From the NCBI RefSeq assembly GCF_003841465.1, contig NZ_REFZ01000016.1, positions 1 to 64,000 of the forward strand: a stretch of 64,000 bases of DNA. The letters are read 5' to 3'. Position numbers and translations under genes: made by a program. The notes beneath the pieces were generated by a model. The model was not told the origin of the DNA. It was given only the letters and a program-made list of their open reading frames with translations, and searched no databases. Numbering within the stretch: position 1 is the stretch's first letter; the number at the start of each line of letters is the position of its first letter. The stretch comes from Natrarchaeobius oligotrophus (lineage in GTDB: Archaea > Halobacteriota > Halobacteria > Halobacteriales > Natrialbaceae). This document shows, piece after piece, positions 8,602 to 17,555 of this stretch.

Positions 8602-11558
8602 TGGTAGTGATTCCGGGCCAGTTCGATAACGCGGTTGGTTAGCTCTTTCCGTTCATCACCCGAAATGTCGATTTCAGAGCGATACAACTCTCCTGTCACC
8701 TCCTTCCGCATCCGGTTCTGTAACTGTGTCTTCTCTTTCCATTCCACCTTGGTCACAAACTGCTCAACAGTCCCGACCAAATCAGCGGTGAGTTCGATGA
8801 GATTTTCCTCGCCAGCATCGTGCTCGTCCAGTACGTCCTCAACGGCGTGGTAGAACGAGAGATCGGTCTCGTCCCGGAGCCCTTTGTTCCGCGCCTGCTT
8901 GTCGCGGGAGCGAATCTCGTCCATCAGTGCCCGAAGCTCCTCAATGGTTTCACGCTCGTTGTATCGCCCTTCCCGGTACTTTTCAATGAGCTCTTCGAGC
9001 CGATCTCTGAGAGAACCGTACTGCACTGGATCTTCGTCGAATCGAACGTTGAGCTCGTGCTTGATTGCATTTTGCATCTCACTCGCCCGAGCTTCGTCGC
9101 TTTCTAAGCCTTCAAGTTTCGCGTCGTACTCGACTTCCTCCATAATCGAGACGGGTTCATCGTTCAGGACCTCGATGCCCCGAGACGTGATGTGGTCCTG
9201 AATCAACTCACGGACCTTTGCTCCCGCTCCTTCGAGGTTCATCGTCTCATCGCGGTACCGCTCCTTCGCCTTCCCGTAGATCGTGCTGAGCCGCTCCAGA
9301 TCCTCCCGGTAGGGGTTCGCCATCGGATCAGGGAGGACGACGTCCATCAGCTGTGAGAACCGCTTGAACGCGTTCTTGAACTCGATTCGGCGGTCGTCAG
9401 GTTCGAGCGACTGAACGCACTGCTCCACATCATCGAGATCGTCGAAGAACGAGACCGCTTTGCTGTGTGCCGCCTCAAGATCGGGCTGTTTGTCCTCGAC
9501 CGGCACCATCGCCCGCTCGACGTCCTTCGAGCTGAACATCGCGAGCGCCTCCTTCAACTCGTCCGAGACACCGTAGTAGTCGATGATGAGGCCATGGGTC
9601 TTCTCCTCGAACGGCCGGTTCACGCGGGCGATCGCCTGCAACAGGCTGTGCTCACGTAGCGGCTTATCGAGGTACATCACCTGAGCCACCGGCGCGTCGA
9701 AGCCTGTCAGGAGCATGTCACAGACGATGAGCAGCTCGACCTCGCCGTTCGGATCGATGAACGATTCCTTGTACTGGCTCTTCTCGGAGTCGCTGGGAGT
9801 CCACTTCTTGATGTGCTCAGGGTCGTTGTGCCCCTCAGAGACTATGACTCGTGACTCCGGGCCGTTCAGGTTGTCGAGGGTCTCTTTGTACCGAATCGCC
9901 GCCTCCTTGCTTGTAGTGACGACCATACCCTTGAACGGCTCAGGTACGTCGTTCTCGTAGTGTTCGATGATGTCCAGTGCGACCCGGTCGATGCGAGGTT
10001 GGGCCTCTGCGAGATCTTGCGTGCGGGCGTATCGCTTCTGGATCTCCGCTTTCTCCTCGTCGGTCTTGTCCGAGAAGATGCGATCGAACAGGCGGTCAAG
10101 CGTCTCACCTTCGAGATGGATGTCTGCAAGACGGCCCTGATACAGGATCTCGACCGTCGCGCCGTCCTCCAGCGACTGATCGATCGTGTACGTGTCGATG
10201 TAGTTCCCGAACGTCCGGCGGGTGTTGCGCTCGTCCTTCTCGATGGGCGTCCCAGTGAATCCCACGTAGAAGGCATTAGGAAGCGCCGTCCGCATGTTGT
10301 TCGCGAGCTCCTTATCCTGCGTCCGGTGGGCCTCGTCGGCCATCACGTAGACGTTCTCGTTCCGGGAGAGCACCGGGAAGTCCTCTTCGTCGTCCGTGGT
10401 CTGGAATTTGTGAATCAGCGTCGTGATCGTCTCGCCCGCGTCGTACGAGAGTCGGTCGCGGAGATCCTCGATGCTCTCGGCCTTTTTCGGATTGGGGAAG
10501 CCGCAGCGTTCGAACGTCGCATGTATCTGGTCGTTGAGTGCCCGGCGATCCGTAACCAACAGGAGTGTTGGATCGTCCTCGTTCCGGCGGAGCTTCAGCG
10601 CGAGAAAGAGCATTGTGAGCGACTTGCCCGAACCCTGGGTGTGCCAGACGACACCGCCCTGTGCCTCGCGCCGACCGCGTTTGTCGATTCGTTCGAGCGC
10701 CTTCCGAACAGCCCGGTACTGCTGATACCGAGCGACCATTTTGATCGCGCCGCTCTGTCGGTTCTCGAACACCGTGAAGTGCCGTAGCTGGTCGAGCAGG
10801 CGCGAGGGTTCAAACAGTGCATACAGCATCCGGTACTGATCCGGGAGGTAGCCGTCGAGGTCGAACAGCTCGATGAGTTCGTCGTCCTCTAGCGGATAGA
10901 CGTCTCGCCAGGGCTTGTACTGGTCTTTCGGCGTTCCGTACGTACCCATGACCGCGCCTTCCATCCAGGCGGCGACCGAGAACTGGTTGTATCGGAACAG
11001 CTCCTCGGCTCCCTCAGACTCACCGTCGCGTTCGTTCTGGTACCGGGTGAGCTGATCGAGCGCCTCCGAACGCGGCTCTGGGATCTGGGGACTCTTGCAC
11101 TCGACGACGCCGAGCGGGATGCCGTTGACGAACAGCACGATGTCGGGCTTGACGACCTCGACCGGCCCTGCAACACGGAACTGGTTGAGCGCGAAGAAGT
11201 CGTTGTTCTCGGGGTTCTCGTAGTCGATGTACTGAACTGTTTGGTGCTGCTTCCCGTGACCTCGATCCTGCTCGACGGAGATGTGTCGGACGAGCTTTTC
11301 ATGGATCTGCTCGTTCTCGTCCATCGTGCTCGTCCCGGCGACCTGTGTGATCTCGCGGACGGCCTTGTTCAGATTGTTCTCGTTGAGCCACGGGTTCAGG
11401 CGCTCAACTGCATTGCGAAGACGCGGTTTGAGTACAGCCGAGGACTCCGTCTCCCGAGGATCGCGCCAAGTGGACCGTTGCTGGTCGACGACCTCCCAAC
11501 CGAGTTGCTGGAGTGCGCCAAGGGCGGGCCGTTCGGACTCGGCGTACTCGTCAGGCAT
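8598..11558 (-). CDS. hsdR: Type I restriction enzyme, restriction/translocase subunit
   Basis: A 986-residue HsdR of normal length. The N-terminal nuclease shows VKPDIVLFV and GVVECKSPQ (about 138-157), the PD-(D/E)XK site. The SF2 motor follows with Walker A QGSGKS (about 307), DEAH as ADEAHRTQ (about 414), FTGTPIEKD (about 440) and QAIARVNRPF (about 655). The C-terminal 300 residues are helical and should contact the methylase. It starts 2 nt after the hsdS stop. With HsdM and HsdS it cuts DNA lacking the host methylation pattern after ATP-driven translocation. All motor and nuclease motifs look intact. Confidence 0.95.
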   Translation of the reverse strand: MPDEYAESERPALGALQQLGWEVVDQQRSTWRDPRETESSAVLKPRLRNAVERLNPWLNENNLNKAVREITQVAGTSTMDENEQIHEKLVRHISVEQDRGHGKQHQTVQYIDYENPENNDFFALNQFRVAGPVEVVKPDIVLFVNGIPLGVVECKSPQIPEPRSEALDQLTRYQNERDGESEGAEELFRYNQFSVAAWMEGAVMGTYGTPKDQYKPWRDVYPLEDDELIELFDLDGYLPDQYRMLYALFEPSRLLDQLRHFTVFENRQSGAIKMVARYQQYRAVRKALERIDKRGRREAQGGVVWHTQGSGKSLTMLFLALKLRRNEDDPTLLLVTDRRALNDQIHATFERCGFPNPKKAESIEDLRDRLSYDAGETITTLIHKFQTTDDEEDFPVLSRNENVYVMADEAHRTQDKELANNMRTALPNAFYVGFTGTPIEKDERNTRRTFGNYIDTYTIDQSLEDGATVEILYQGRLADIHLEGETLDRLFDRIFSDKTDEEKAEIQKRYARTQDLAEAQPRIDRVALDIIEHYENDVPEPFKGMVVTTSKEAAIRYKETLDNLNGPESRVIVSEGHNDPEHIKKWTPSDSEKSQYKESFIDPNGEVELLIVCDMLLTGFDAPVAQVMYLDKPLREHSLLQAIARVNRPFEEKTHGLIIDYYGVSDELKEALAMFSSKDVERAMVPVEDKQPDLEAAHSKAVSFFDDLDDVEQCVQSLEPDDRRIEFKNAFKRFSQLMDVVLPDPMANPYREDLERLSTIYGKAKERYRDETMNLEGAGAKVRELIQDHITSRGIEVLNDEPVSIMEEVEYDAKLEGLESDEARASEMQNAIKHELNVRFDEDPVQYGSLRDRLEELIEKYREGRYNERETIEELRALMDEIRSRDKQARNKGLRDETDLSFYHAVEDVLDEHDAGEENLIELTADLVGTVEQFVTKVEWKEKTQLQNRMRKEVTGELYRSEIDISGDERKELTNRVIELARNHYQ

Positions 11559-11560
11559 GA

Positions 11561-12883
11561 TTAGTCGACGGAGACGCGGACTTTGCCGGTGAGGAGGTCC
11601 TGCAGTAGACCTCGTTTGAGGTCTTGGAGGTGCTGTTTGTTTTCACGTTCAATTTCAATTTCTCTCTCCACTGTCGAAAGCACCTCCGAAATACGATCTT
11701 GCTCCGAAATCGGTGGGCATATGATTGGAATCTCTCGCAACTCCCCGATATTTAGTGAGGCACGAGTCGAGCCTGTACTGAAGACATCGATCAAATCCTG
11801 GTAAATTTTGGTGGAAAGACAGTATTTCAACCATCTCGCATCAAGGTCAGTGGTTGGAGTAACTCGTGCCAAATCACGAGAGATATTCGCTTCTCCTATT
11901 TCCTCATTCAATTGAACAATATTGCCGACGGTTCCCTTTACAGAAACGAGTACTTCTCCCCCTTGGAGCTGACTTCGGGAATATTCTTCGTGGAGATCAG
12001 GTGTGATTTTATGAATCGACTCTCTTTGTATCTCTCCTGTTTCGTCTACGTCTTCGATATTGAGTAGGGGGATCCCATCTTCATCATGTTTGCCTGGTTG
12101 GACAACGCCATAGCAAATGGGATAATCATCCTGATTTAGATCATCAAGATCGGATATCTCCCAATGTTCGGGAATCTGAACCTGAAATGGACCGAGTTGT
12201 GTCTCCTTCCGGCCACTATTAGGAATTAGCTCATCAAACAAATCCTGTAGAAGACCATCTCTAAGTGCTTTGGTTTCTTTAATGATCTCGTCTGTCTGCT
12301 GTATTTGCTCGTCGACCGTCGAGAGGATGTCAGCGATGCGGCGCTGTTCGGGAAGCGGCGGGAGTGGAACCTGTATTCCGCCTTTGAACACGTCGCTCGG
12401 AACCCGTTGTCGGCCGGTAGATCCCTCCATGAGGGAAATAGTGACTGAACGAAACTCGGGTAAGTTCGAGAGATAGTAGACAAACCGCTCGTCGGTTACA
12501 CCATCCCGGGGATGGAATACAAGAAACTCCGTAGAACCGGAGCCAACCTCCGTACCCAGATCTTCTATGAACGCAATCTTCCCGTTTTCAGTACACGGTG
12601 TGATTTTGGCGTAGACAGTATCTCCGTTCTTGAACCACGTCGTCGTACAGTCGTCTTTCTCCCGCTGAGTCCAGTATTCGATGGTCTGCTTTTCTTCATC
12701 AACAGCGTCCATTGGGAGGTAATCGAACGGGCCGTTATCGGGTTTCTCGTATTTCGGATTGAGCTCTATCGCCTCGTCGAAAGGCACGTTGTCCCACTCA
12801 TCCGGTATGGGAATCTCACGAGGACCGAGTTTGACGGTCTTGTAGCCTTCCCGGAGATCAGACTGTTCCAAGGCTTCACTCAT
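11561..12883 (-). CDS. hsdS: Type I restriction enzyme, specificity subunit
   Basis: A 440-residue HsdS with two target-recognition domains, each followed by a conserved helix. The first half ends in PLPPLPEQRRIADILSTVDEQI (about 175-196) and the second in CPPISEQDRISEVLSTVEREI (about 395-415). This two-fold repeat is diagnostic. Its start overlaps hsdM by 4 nt. Base usage in the recognition domains (11640-12300) is more A/T-rich than in hsdM and hsdR, as expected for a part exchanged by recombination. It determines the split target sequence, which cannot be read from the gene. Confidence 0.95.
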   Translation of the reverse strand: MSEALEQSDLREGYKTVKLGPREIPIPDEWDNVPFDEAIELNPKYEKPDNGPFDYLPMDAVDEEKQTIEYWTQREKDDCTTTWFKNGDTVYAKITPCTENGKIAFIEDLGTEVGSGSTEFLVFHPRDGVTDERFVYYLSNLPEFRSVTISLMEGSTGRQRVPSDVFKGGIQVPLPPLPEQRRIADILSTVDEQIQQTDEIIKETKALRDGLLQDLFDELIPNSGRKETQLGPFQVQIPEHWEISDLDDLNQDDYPICYGVVQPGKHDEDGIPLLNIEDVDETGEIQRESIHKITPDLHEEYSRSQLQGGEVLVSVKGTVGNIVQLNEEIGEANISRDLARVTPTTDLDARWLKYCLSTKIYQDLIDVFSTGSTRASLNIGELREIPIICPPISEQDRISEVLSTVEREIEIERENKQHLQDLKRGLLQDLLTGKVRVSVD

Positions 12884-14442
12884 CGGTACTCTAACTCCTC
12901 CATGTACTGCTGCAGTTCATCGTCCGTCTTCCGACGCCTCTCGGCCAGCCGATCCAACTCCTCTAACTTCGCGCTTACGTCGATCGGCTCCTCAGGCTCG
13001 GTCGTGTCGACGTAGCGCGGCACGTTCAGGTTCCAGTCGTTCTCCTCGATCTCCTCCAGCTCGACGAGCCGACTGTGATGATCTTCCTCGCGTCCCGTCT
13101 GGAACGTGTCGGCAAGGTACTCGACGCCCTCGTCCGTCAGTTGATTTTGATTCGAGAGTTCCTCGAATACTTGCACGCCGGACTCTCGAAGCGTCTGATC
13201 CTCGGCGTAGATGAACTGAACCTTGCTCTCGCGTTCCTCGGGCTTGTCCTTATTCAGAATGAGGATACAGCCCGGTGACGAGGTGTTGTAGAATAGGTTC
13301 TCCGGGAGTGCAATCACAGCCTCGATTAGATCGTCTTCCAGAATCGGCTTGCGAATCTTTTTCTCGGACCGCGAACGGAACAGGACGCCGTTGTCCATGA
13401 CGACGCCCGCCTTTCCGGTCTCGTTGAGCGAGGCGATCATGAGCTGAATCCACGCCCAGTCGCCACGATTCGACGGCGGGAGCCCGTATGGGAAGCGGTT
13501 GTACGGCTCGTTGTCCTCTACCCAGTCCTTGTTCCACTCCTTCTGGTTCCACATCGGGTTCGCGATGACCCGGTCAAAGACCTCCAGTTCATCGTGCTTG
13601 GTGACGCGCTTGGGGTCGGTGATGGTGTCGCCCTTCTCGATCTTCGCGTCGTAGAGCTCGTGGAGAAGGACGTTCATCTGACCGATGGCCCACGTGTTCA
13701 GGTTCTTCTCCTGGCCGTACAGCGAGATGTCTGTCATATCGCCGCCCGATTCACGGATGTGCTCGGCGGAGTAGATGAGCATCCCACCGGAGCCACAGCA
13801 GGGGTCATAGACGCGGTGGCCCGGCTCCGGATTCACGCACTTGACGATGAGACGGACGACCTCGCGCGGCGTGTAGAACTCGCCGCCCTTCTTGCCAGCA
13901 TCGTCGGCGAACTCGCGGATGAGGTATTCGTAGGCTCGTCCGAAGATGTCGGGGTCTTCGAGATCCTCGTTCCGATAGCGGTGCTTCGAGAAGTGCGAGA
14001 CGAGATCGGAGAGCAGTGAGTCGGGCAACCGCTCTTTGTCGTTAAAATCGACCGTAGTGAGTACGCGGTCGGCAATGGGATCGTTTTCATCTTCGACCGC
14101 CGCGAGCGCCTTGTTCAGCGCCGCACCAACGTCGGTCTCCTGTGCCTTGATGTGATCCCACCGAGCGCGTTCTGGTATCCAGAACTCTTCGTGGAGGTCT
14201 CGGTCGTCCCTGGCGGTCTCTACTGGAATCCCGAGTTCCTCGGCGACTTCTTCGGTCTCCTCCTCGAAGCGGTCGTTGGCCCGTTTGAGGAACAGCAGCC
14301 CGAAGATGTAGTTCTTGTAATCCGCCGAGTCGATGCTTCCCCGAAGTTTGTCCGCAGCCGCCCACAGATGTTTTTCGAGTGTAGGAAGTGTAAGTAGATC
14401 CGGTTCCGTTCCAGGTAGCGTAGCCTGGTCCTTTTCAGCCAT
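12880..14442 (-). CDS. hsdM: Type I restriction enzyme, N6-adenine methylase subunit
   Basis: A 520-residue HsdM of usual length. It has the helical N-terminus WAAADKLRGSIDSADYKNYI, the FYTPREVVRLIV segment (about 188), motif I DPCCGSGGML (about 213) and motif IV as NPMW (about 296). The last is a variant of NPPF/Y seen in other HsdM subgroups. It is the first gene of hsdM-hsdS-hsdR-metallopeptidase. A TATA-like sequence about 27 bp before the ATG implies leaderless transcription. It shares family but little close similarity with the orphan methylase at 5809, so the two are not a recent duplication. Confidence 0.95.
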   Translation of the reverse strand: MAEKDQATLPGTEPDLLTLPTLEKHLWAAADKLRGSIDSADYKNYIFGLLFLKRANDRFEEETEEVAEELGIPVETARDDRDLHEEFWIPERARWDHIKAQETDVGAALNKALAAVEDENDPIADRVLTTVDFNDKERLPDSLLSDLVSHFSKHRYRNEDLEDPDIFGRAYEYLIREFADDAGKKGGEFYTPREVVRLIVKCVNPEPGHRVYDPCCGSGGMLIYSAEHIRESGGDMTDISLYGQEKNLNTWAIGQMNVLLHELYDAKIEKGDTITDPKRVTKHDELEVFDRVIANPMWNQKEWNKDWVEDNEPYNRFPYGLPPSNRGDWAWIQLMIASLNETGKAGVVMDNGVLFRSRSEKKIRKPILEDDLIEAVIALPENLFYNTSSPGCILILNKDKPEERESKVQFIYAEDQTLRESGVQVFEELSNQNQLTDEGVEYLADTFQTGREEDHHSRLVELEEIEENDWNLNVPRYVDTTEPEEPIDVSAKLEELDRLAERRRKTDDELQQYMEELEYR

Positions 14443-14464
14443 AGCTCAAGGATTATCTGCAGAC

Positions 14465-14473
14465 ATTATAATA
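14465..14473 (-). promoter_or_regulatory. TATA-box candidate for the hsdMSR operon
   Basis: TATTATAAT on the minus strand is centred 27 bp upstream of the hsdM ATG, the spacing expected for a leaderless haloarchaeal promoter. Confidence 0.6.
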
Positions 14474-14891
14474 GCAACGTCACGATCATAGACGGGTAGG
14501 AGCTGTTCGACAATACCGTCAAGACCGTTGCCTGTACCATTATTTCCGGGGCCGCCGTTTCTGTTGGCATTGAGGCGACGGGATTGAAACCCGGTTCCGA
14601 GCCCTGGGTTGTAGATGCCGCGCACATACATATGGGGCCACACATACGTACTGGTCGTCTCGGAAAGGCGGTAGCGGCCGAGTTCAACTCGACCGGCACG
14701 TGACCTCTGATCCGACTGACGCGGTTGCCCTAACGCCGGACAGCCCGATCACGTGCATCCCACCCGGAGCGCATCGTGACGACATACAGCCATCCGATGC
14801 CTTTCTACCCATCCTACAGCCCAACCACCACCCCGACCATTTTGCTCCCACAGATACGGCCGTCGTCGCCGTTTTTTGTTGGCTGATACAG
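14474..14891. other. Non-coding gap between hsdM and the NucS-like gene
   Basis: No gene with haloarchaeal composition is visible on either strand. The gap contains one dispersed-repeat copy at 14561 and the hsdM promoter side. Confidence 0.45.
14561..14578 (+). repeat. Dispersed element repeat, copy 3
   Basis: CTGTTGGCATTGAGGCGA has the full CTGTTGGCA-T-TG core and a degenerate CGCG end. Confidence 0.45.
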
Positions 14892-15989
14892 CTACTCGAA
14901 CAGCTCGTGACCGGCGTACTCTTCAATAGCACGCGGATGCAGGAATTGTACCAGGTCGACCATCTCTTGGGCTAACTCGCGGACTTCGATGTCGTTTCGA
15001 TCCACTTTGACGTCTCTATGTAGGACACCCATCGATCGGCTGGGATCGTCTATCATATCATATCCTTCCAACTCACCAATATTTTCGGCAAGGAATCGGC
15101 GGAGCTCCTCGTGTTGGTTCGATTCTGCATCCCAGATGTTCACACGGAATCGTACCACACCCTCCTCTTCGATGAGCGGCTTCATCCCATATTTCAGTGG
15201 TTCCGGGTGATCTGGGTGATTCGAACCAGTGCCCATCCCCCGCTTTTCGGTCGCCCTCGCTATCTGTTCTTTATCTTCTATATGTAGGTCATCCTTCAAT
15301 TGTGGGTAAATGTGGTCTCGTACGGCGATAATGAGATCAGAGTAGTCTTCGGCGTTGCTTGTGCTCGACACTGTACTGGTTGGCTCTTCACTCAGCGGCC
15401 GCCGGATGTTCTCGGTCAAGAGGAGTTCCATTTCACCCTCCGAGTAGACACTGTACTCGACACAGATCACGTCAATGTCGTGCTCTCGAAGAAAGTCGGC
15501 CATATTCAGTGAAACGTCGCGGAACTCCGTGCCCACCAAGATCAGCCGCTGGTTGTCGTTGAAATTATCTTCGTCGGCTGTGTCGTCCAAGCCGAAATAC
15601 GTTCGATGTCGATCACGGAGTGTTAGATCACCATCAAGTGGCTGTTCTGGCCCGTACTCACGTACGAACTCGCGATACCGCTGGTTCAGCTGTTCATAAT
15701 CTTCTTTCCGGATACCGCTGGCGTATTCAAGAGCTTGAGCGGCGATCTCGCGTGGGGCCCTCCCACGTTTGAGCTCGACGATTACGGTGTTCCCCTCCTC
15801 ATCAAGGCCCAAGATGTCGAAGATACCGCCCTCGTCTGGGGTCCCCTGACGCCCGATATACATCACGTCAACACCACCGATCGTTGCCCCATCCGTGCGT
15901 ATGAGCCGGTTTTCGAGGTTAGCCTCCTTGTCAAACTCTGACTCTGGGAGTCGTTTGAGATTCTCCTGTTCGACCATGTAGACTTCCAT
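14892..15989 (-). CDS. NucS/DUF91-type PD-(D/E)XK nuclease-like protein
   Basis: A 365-residue protein if started at ATG 15989 (VEQENLKRLPES follows); an upstream ATG at 16031 is less likely. Residues about 25-75 show GGIFDILGLDEEGNTVIVELKRG, the D...ExK active site of the DUF91/NucS C-terminal nuclease. It is followed by AAQALEYASGI, the helix typical of that family. The C-terminal half (about 200-365) is a separate alpha/beta domain I do not recognise. It is transcribed divergently from a small winged-helix regulator with shared operator-like sequence between them. It probably cuts branched or mismatched DNA or serves in defence (inference). Confidence 0.75.
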   Translation of the reverse strand: MEVYMVEQENLKRLPESEFDKEANLENRLIRTDGATIGGVDVMYIGRQGTPDEGGIFDILGLDEEGNTVIVELKRGRAPREIAAQALEYASGIRKEDYEQLNQRYREFVREYGPEQPLDGDLTLRDRHRTYFGLDDTADEDNFNDNQRLILVGTEFRDVSLNMADFLREHDIDVICVEYSVYSEGEMELLLTENIRRPLSEEPTSTVSSTSNAEDYSDLIIAVRDHIYPQLKDDLHIEDKEQIARATEKRGMGTGSNHPDHPEPLKYGMKPLIEEEGVVRFRVNIWDAESNQHEELRRFLAENIGELEGYDMIDDPSRSMGVLHRDVKVDRNDIEVRELAQEMVDLVQFLHPRAIEEYAGHELFE

Positions 15990-16042
15990 ACACTGCGCGT
16001 CTAACTCCACACATATCAATCTAATTAACAAGTTGTTATTTT

Positions 16043-16088
16043 AGACCGGTCTATCAAGTTGCTTATATAACATACCCCAGACCGGCCA
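16043..16088 (+). promoter_or_regulatory. Operator pair flanking a TATA box, divergent promoter region
   Basis: The perfect 10-bp palindrome AGACCGGTCT (16043-16052) is followed 36 bp later by AGACCGGCC (16079-16087). Between them lies TATATAA (16064-16070) at the right distance for the regulator gene at 16103. Two like sites around a TATA box, beside a winged-helix gene, suggest autorepression and joint control of the divergent nuclease. Confidence 0.6.
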
Positions 16089-16102
16089 AAAATAGTCGGG
16101 TG

Positions 16103-16366
16103 ATGGCACTGGTTGATGAGCGGAAAGTCGATGTCTTGGTCTATCTTCACGAGAACGGACCTGACACCGGATACTCAATCGTGGCGAGTGATGACGTTGA
16201 GTACACCAAGGGATACATCTACGATGTTCTTGGCGAGCTGGAAGACGAAGGGATGATCGAAGTTGCTGACCGCGAATCCAAAGGACGTAAACGGGTCACC
16301 TACCAGCTCACGGAGAATGGAACACTTCTGCTACGGGCACTTGATCGGGTCTCGTCCGAGGGGTGA
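16103..16366 (+). CDS. PadR/MarR-like winged-helix transcriptional regulator
   Basis: An 87-residue winged-helix protein that starts at ATG 16103; a GTG one codon upstream is possible. VLVYLHENGPDTGYSIVAS leads into YIYDVLGELEDEGMIEVA (recognition helix and following strand) and ends with GRKRVTYQLTENG, the wing. The arrangement is that of PadR-like and other haloarchaeal one-domain repressors. It likely binds the AGACCGGTCT sites just upstream and controls itself and the divergent NucS-like gene. Confidence 0.8.
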   Translation: MALVDERKVDVLVYLHENGPDTGYSIVASDDVEYTKGYIYDVLGELEDEGMIEVADRESKGRKRVTYQLTENGTLLLRALDRVSSEG

Positions 16367-16379
16367 GAGAACCCCACAG

Positions 16380-16598
16380 CTATAGACGGTCGTACAGAAC
16401 GTTCGTGATCTTGCCTTCCAGCGGAAGTAGAATCCCCAGCGACTCCACATCGTCGTCGTCATACGACAGCTGAACCGCCTGGGCCACACGGTCGTGCATC
16501 GCCACCAATTGTTCTGTCTCGATCTCACGTAGGTCAGTGGGCATCTCGTCGCCGTAAACATTGGTCACTACCTCGTGCTCGCGATCGGTCAGCTCCAT
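16380..16598 (-). CDS. Small hypothetical protein
   Basis: A 72-residue acidic, mostly helical protein that I do not recognise. The start is chosen at ATG 16598, behind GGGGTGA; an upstream extension would run into the previous gene. It is the last of nine tightly packed genes running from 19056 to here, 2 nt after the preceding stop. Confidence 0.55.
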   Translation of the reverse strand: MELTDREHEVVTNVYGDEMPTDLREIETEQLVAMHDRVAQAVQLSYDDDDVESLGILLPLEGKITNVLYDRL

Positions 16599-16600
16599 AC

Positions 16601-16831
16601 TCACCCCTCTGATAGTGGTCGGAGATCTCGCCATCGGAAGTGTTCAGTCTCTCCGTTCTCGAACTCGACGCCGAACAGGTACGAGTCGCGCACGTCGCCG
16701 GTAACCGCGTCTGCGTCGTCCTCGATCAGATCGATAACCTCGCCCGTTCGGTCGTGATACAGCTCAAAGTCGGGATCACCTTTGTCCGGGATGTCGATGC
16801 GGACCCGATCACCGACCTCGAATCGTCTCAT
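16601..16831 (-). CDS. Small SH3/KOW-like protein
   Basis: A 76-residue protein beginning RRFEVGDRVRIDIPDKGDPD and continuing with HDRTGEVI and LFGVEFENG. The pattern of short strands with Gly-Asp-x-Val turns resembles SH3-like or KOW-like barrels. Its function is unknown, and nucleic-acid or protein binding is a guess. It is the eighth gene of the small-protein operon. Confidence 0.55.
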   Translation of the reverse strand: MRRFEVGDRVRIDIPDKGDPDFELYHDRTGEVIDLIEDDADAVTGDVRDSYLFGVEFENGETEHFRWRDLRPLSEG

Positions 16832-16864
16832 CGACGTAACCATCACAGGGTTGGTACCTGTTCG

Positions 16865-17089
16865 TTACGGTCCAGCCAACCGCTCGCCCATCTCACGAGC
16901 GCGTTCGTCTATCTCGTCCCGATGCTCGATTTCAGCCAGCGACACCCGACCCGCCATCTGTTCCCAGCCACACCGGTCGTTACATTCGTAGTAGACCTTC
17001 CAACTCGACGCTTCTTCCTTCGTGCCGTAGACCAGTGACGCACCGCAGTCAGGACATGTCGCCGTGTCGTGTTTCTTGAACGTAATCAT
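16865..17089 (-). CDS. Zinc-ribbon protein
   Basis: A 74-residue protein with CPDC (about 13-16) and CNDRCGW (about 36-42), a four-cysteine zinc ribbon, then a charged helix. It overlaps the upstream gene by 4 nt. Tiny zinc-finger proteins are abundant in haloarchaeal plasmids and viruses, and this one has no assigned role. Confidence 0.6.
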   Translation of the reverse strand: MITFKKHDTATCPDCGASLVYGTKEEASSWKVYYECNDRCGWEQMAGRVSLAEIEHRDEIDERAREMGERLAGP

Positions 17090-17370
17090 TGCTCTCTCGG
17101 GTAGCTCCGGTCTTTCACGCGGACGCCAGCAAGTTGATGACTCCAGAACACGGCCTCGACGATCACTTCATCGGCACCTTCCGTACCAGGGTCAACCGCC
17201 TCTGGGCAACACTTCATGCACCAAGTCCGCCTCGGTGTCCAGCCACCTTTGTTGTACCAGGTGGCGTACATCGAGACCTTGTCGCCGTGCTGTATCCGAC
17301 GATTGCACGAATCGCAGATATTCCCGCTACGGATACCGTTGAGCGATGCTGCGGGATCTGGGAGGGTCAT
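17086..17370 (-). CDS. Putative zinc-binding protein with CxxC motifs
   Basis: A 94-residue protein. ICDSCNRRI (about 18-26) and WCMKCCPEA (about 50-58) form two CxxC knuckles. The layout resembles small treble-clef or HNH-like zinc proteins but lacks an obvious catalytic His-Asn pair. It overlaps its upstream and downstream neighbours by 4 nt each. Confidence 0.55.
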   Translation of the reverse strand: MTLPDPAASLNGIRSGNICDSCNRRIQHGDKVSMYATWYNKGGWTPRRTWCMKCCPEAVDPGTEGADEVIVEAVFWSHQLAGVRVKDRSYPREQ

Positions 17371-17555
17371 TCGTCGTATCCCCCCAGTTCGATCCCGAGC
17401 GCATCAGCTGTGTTCTCGAAATTTTCCTCGCTCACTTTGATCGCGGTCTCGACATACTCCTCGCGCCCCATCTTCTCACCGAGGGATCGGAAGACCGGAT
17501 ACCATTTGCGGAACCACCACACCATGAGGCGGATGAACCGATCAAGCATCGGCAC
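17367..17555 (-). CDS. Small hypothetical protein with hydrophobic N-terminus
   Basis: A 62-residue protein. Residues 4-22 (LDRFIRLMVWWFRKWYPVF) are aromatic and amphipathic and could lie on a membrane; the rest is an acidic helix. It overlaps the DUF6166-type gene upstream by 14 nt and the next gene by 4 nt. No family is recognised. Confidence 0.5.
   Translation of the reverse strand: MPMLDRFIRLMVWWFRKWYPVFRSLGEKMGREEYVETAIKVSEENFENTADALGIELGGYDE

Noticed and set aside
14700-14975. 91-codon plus-strand frame after hsdM
   Set aside because: There is no domain, it overlaps the end of the NucS-like gene, and its Pro/His-rich composition is unlike neighbours.
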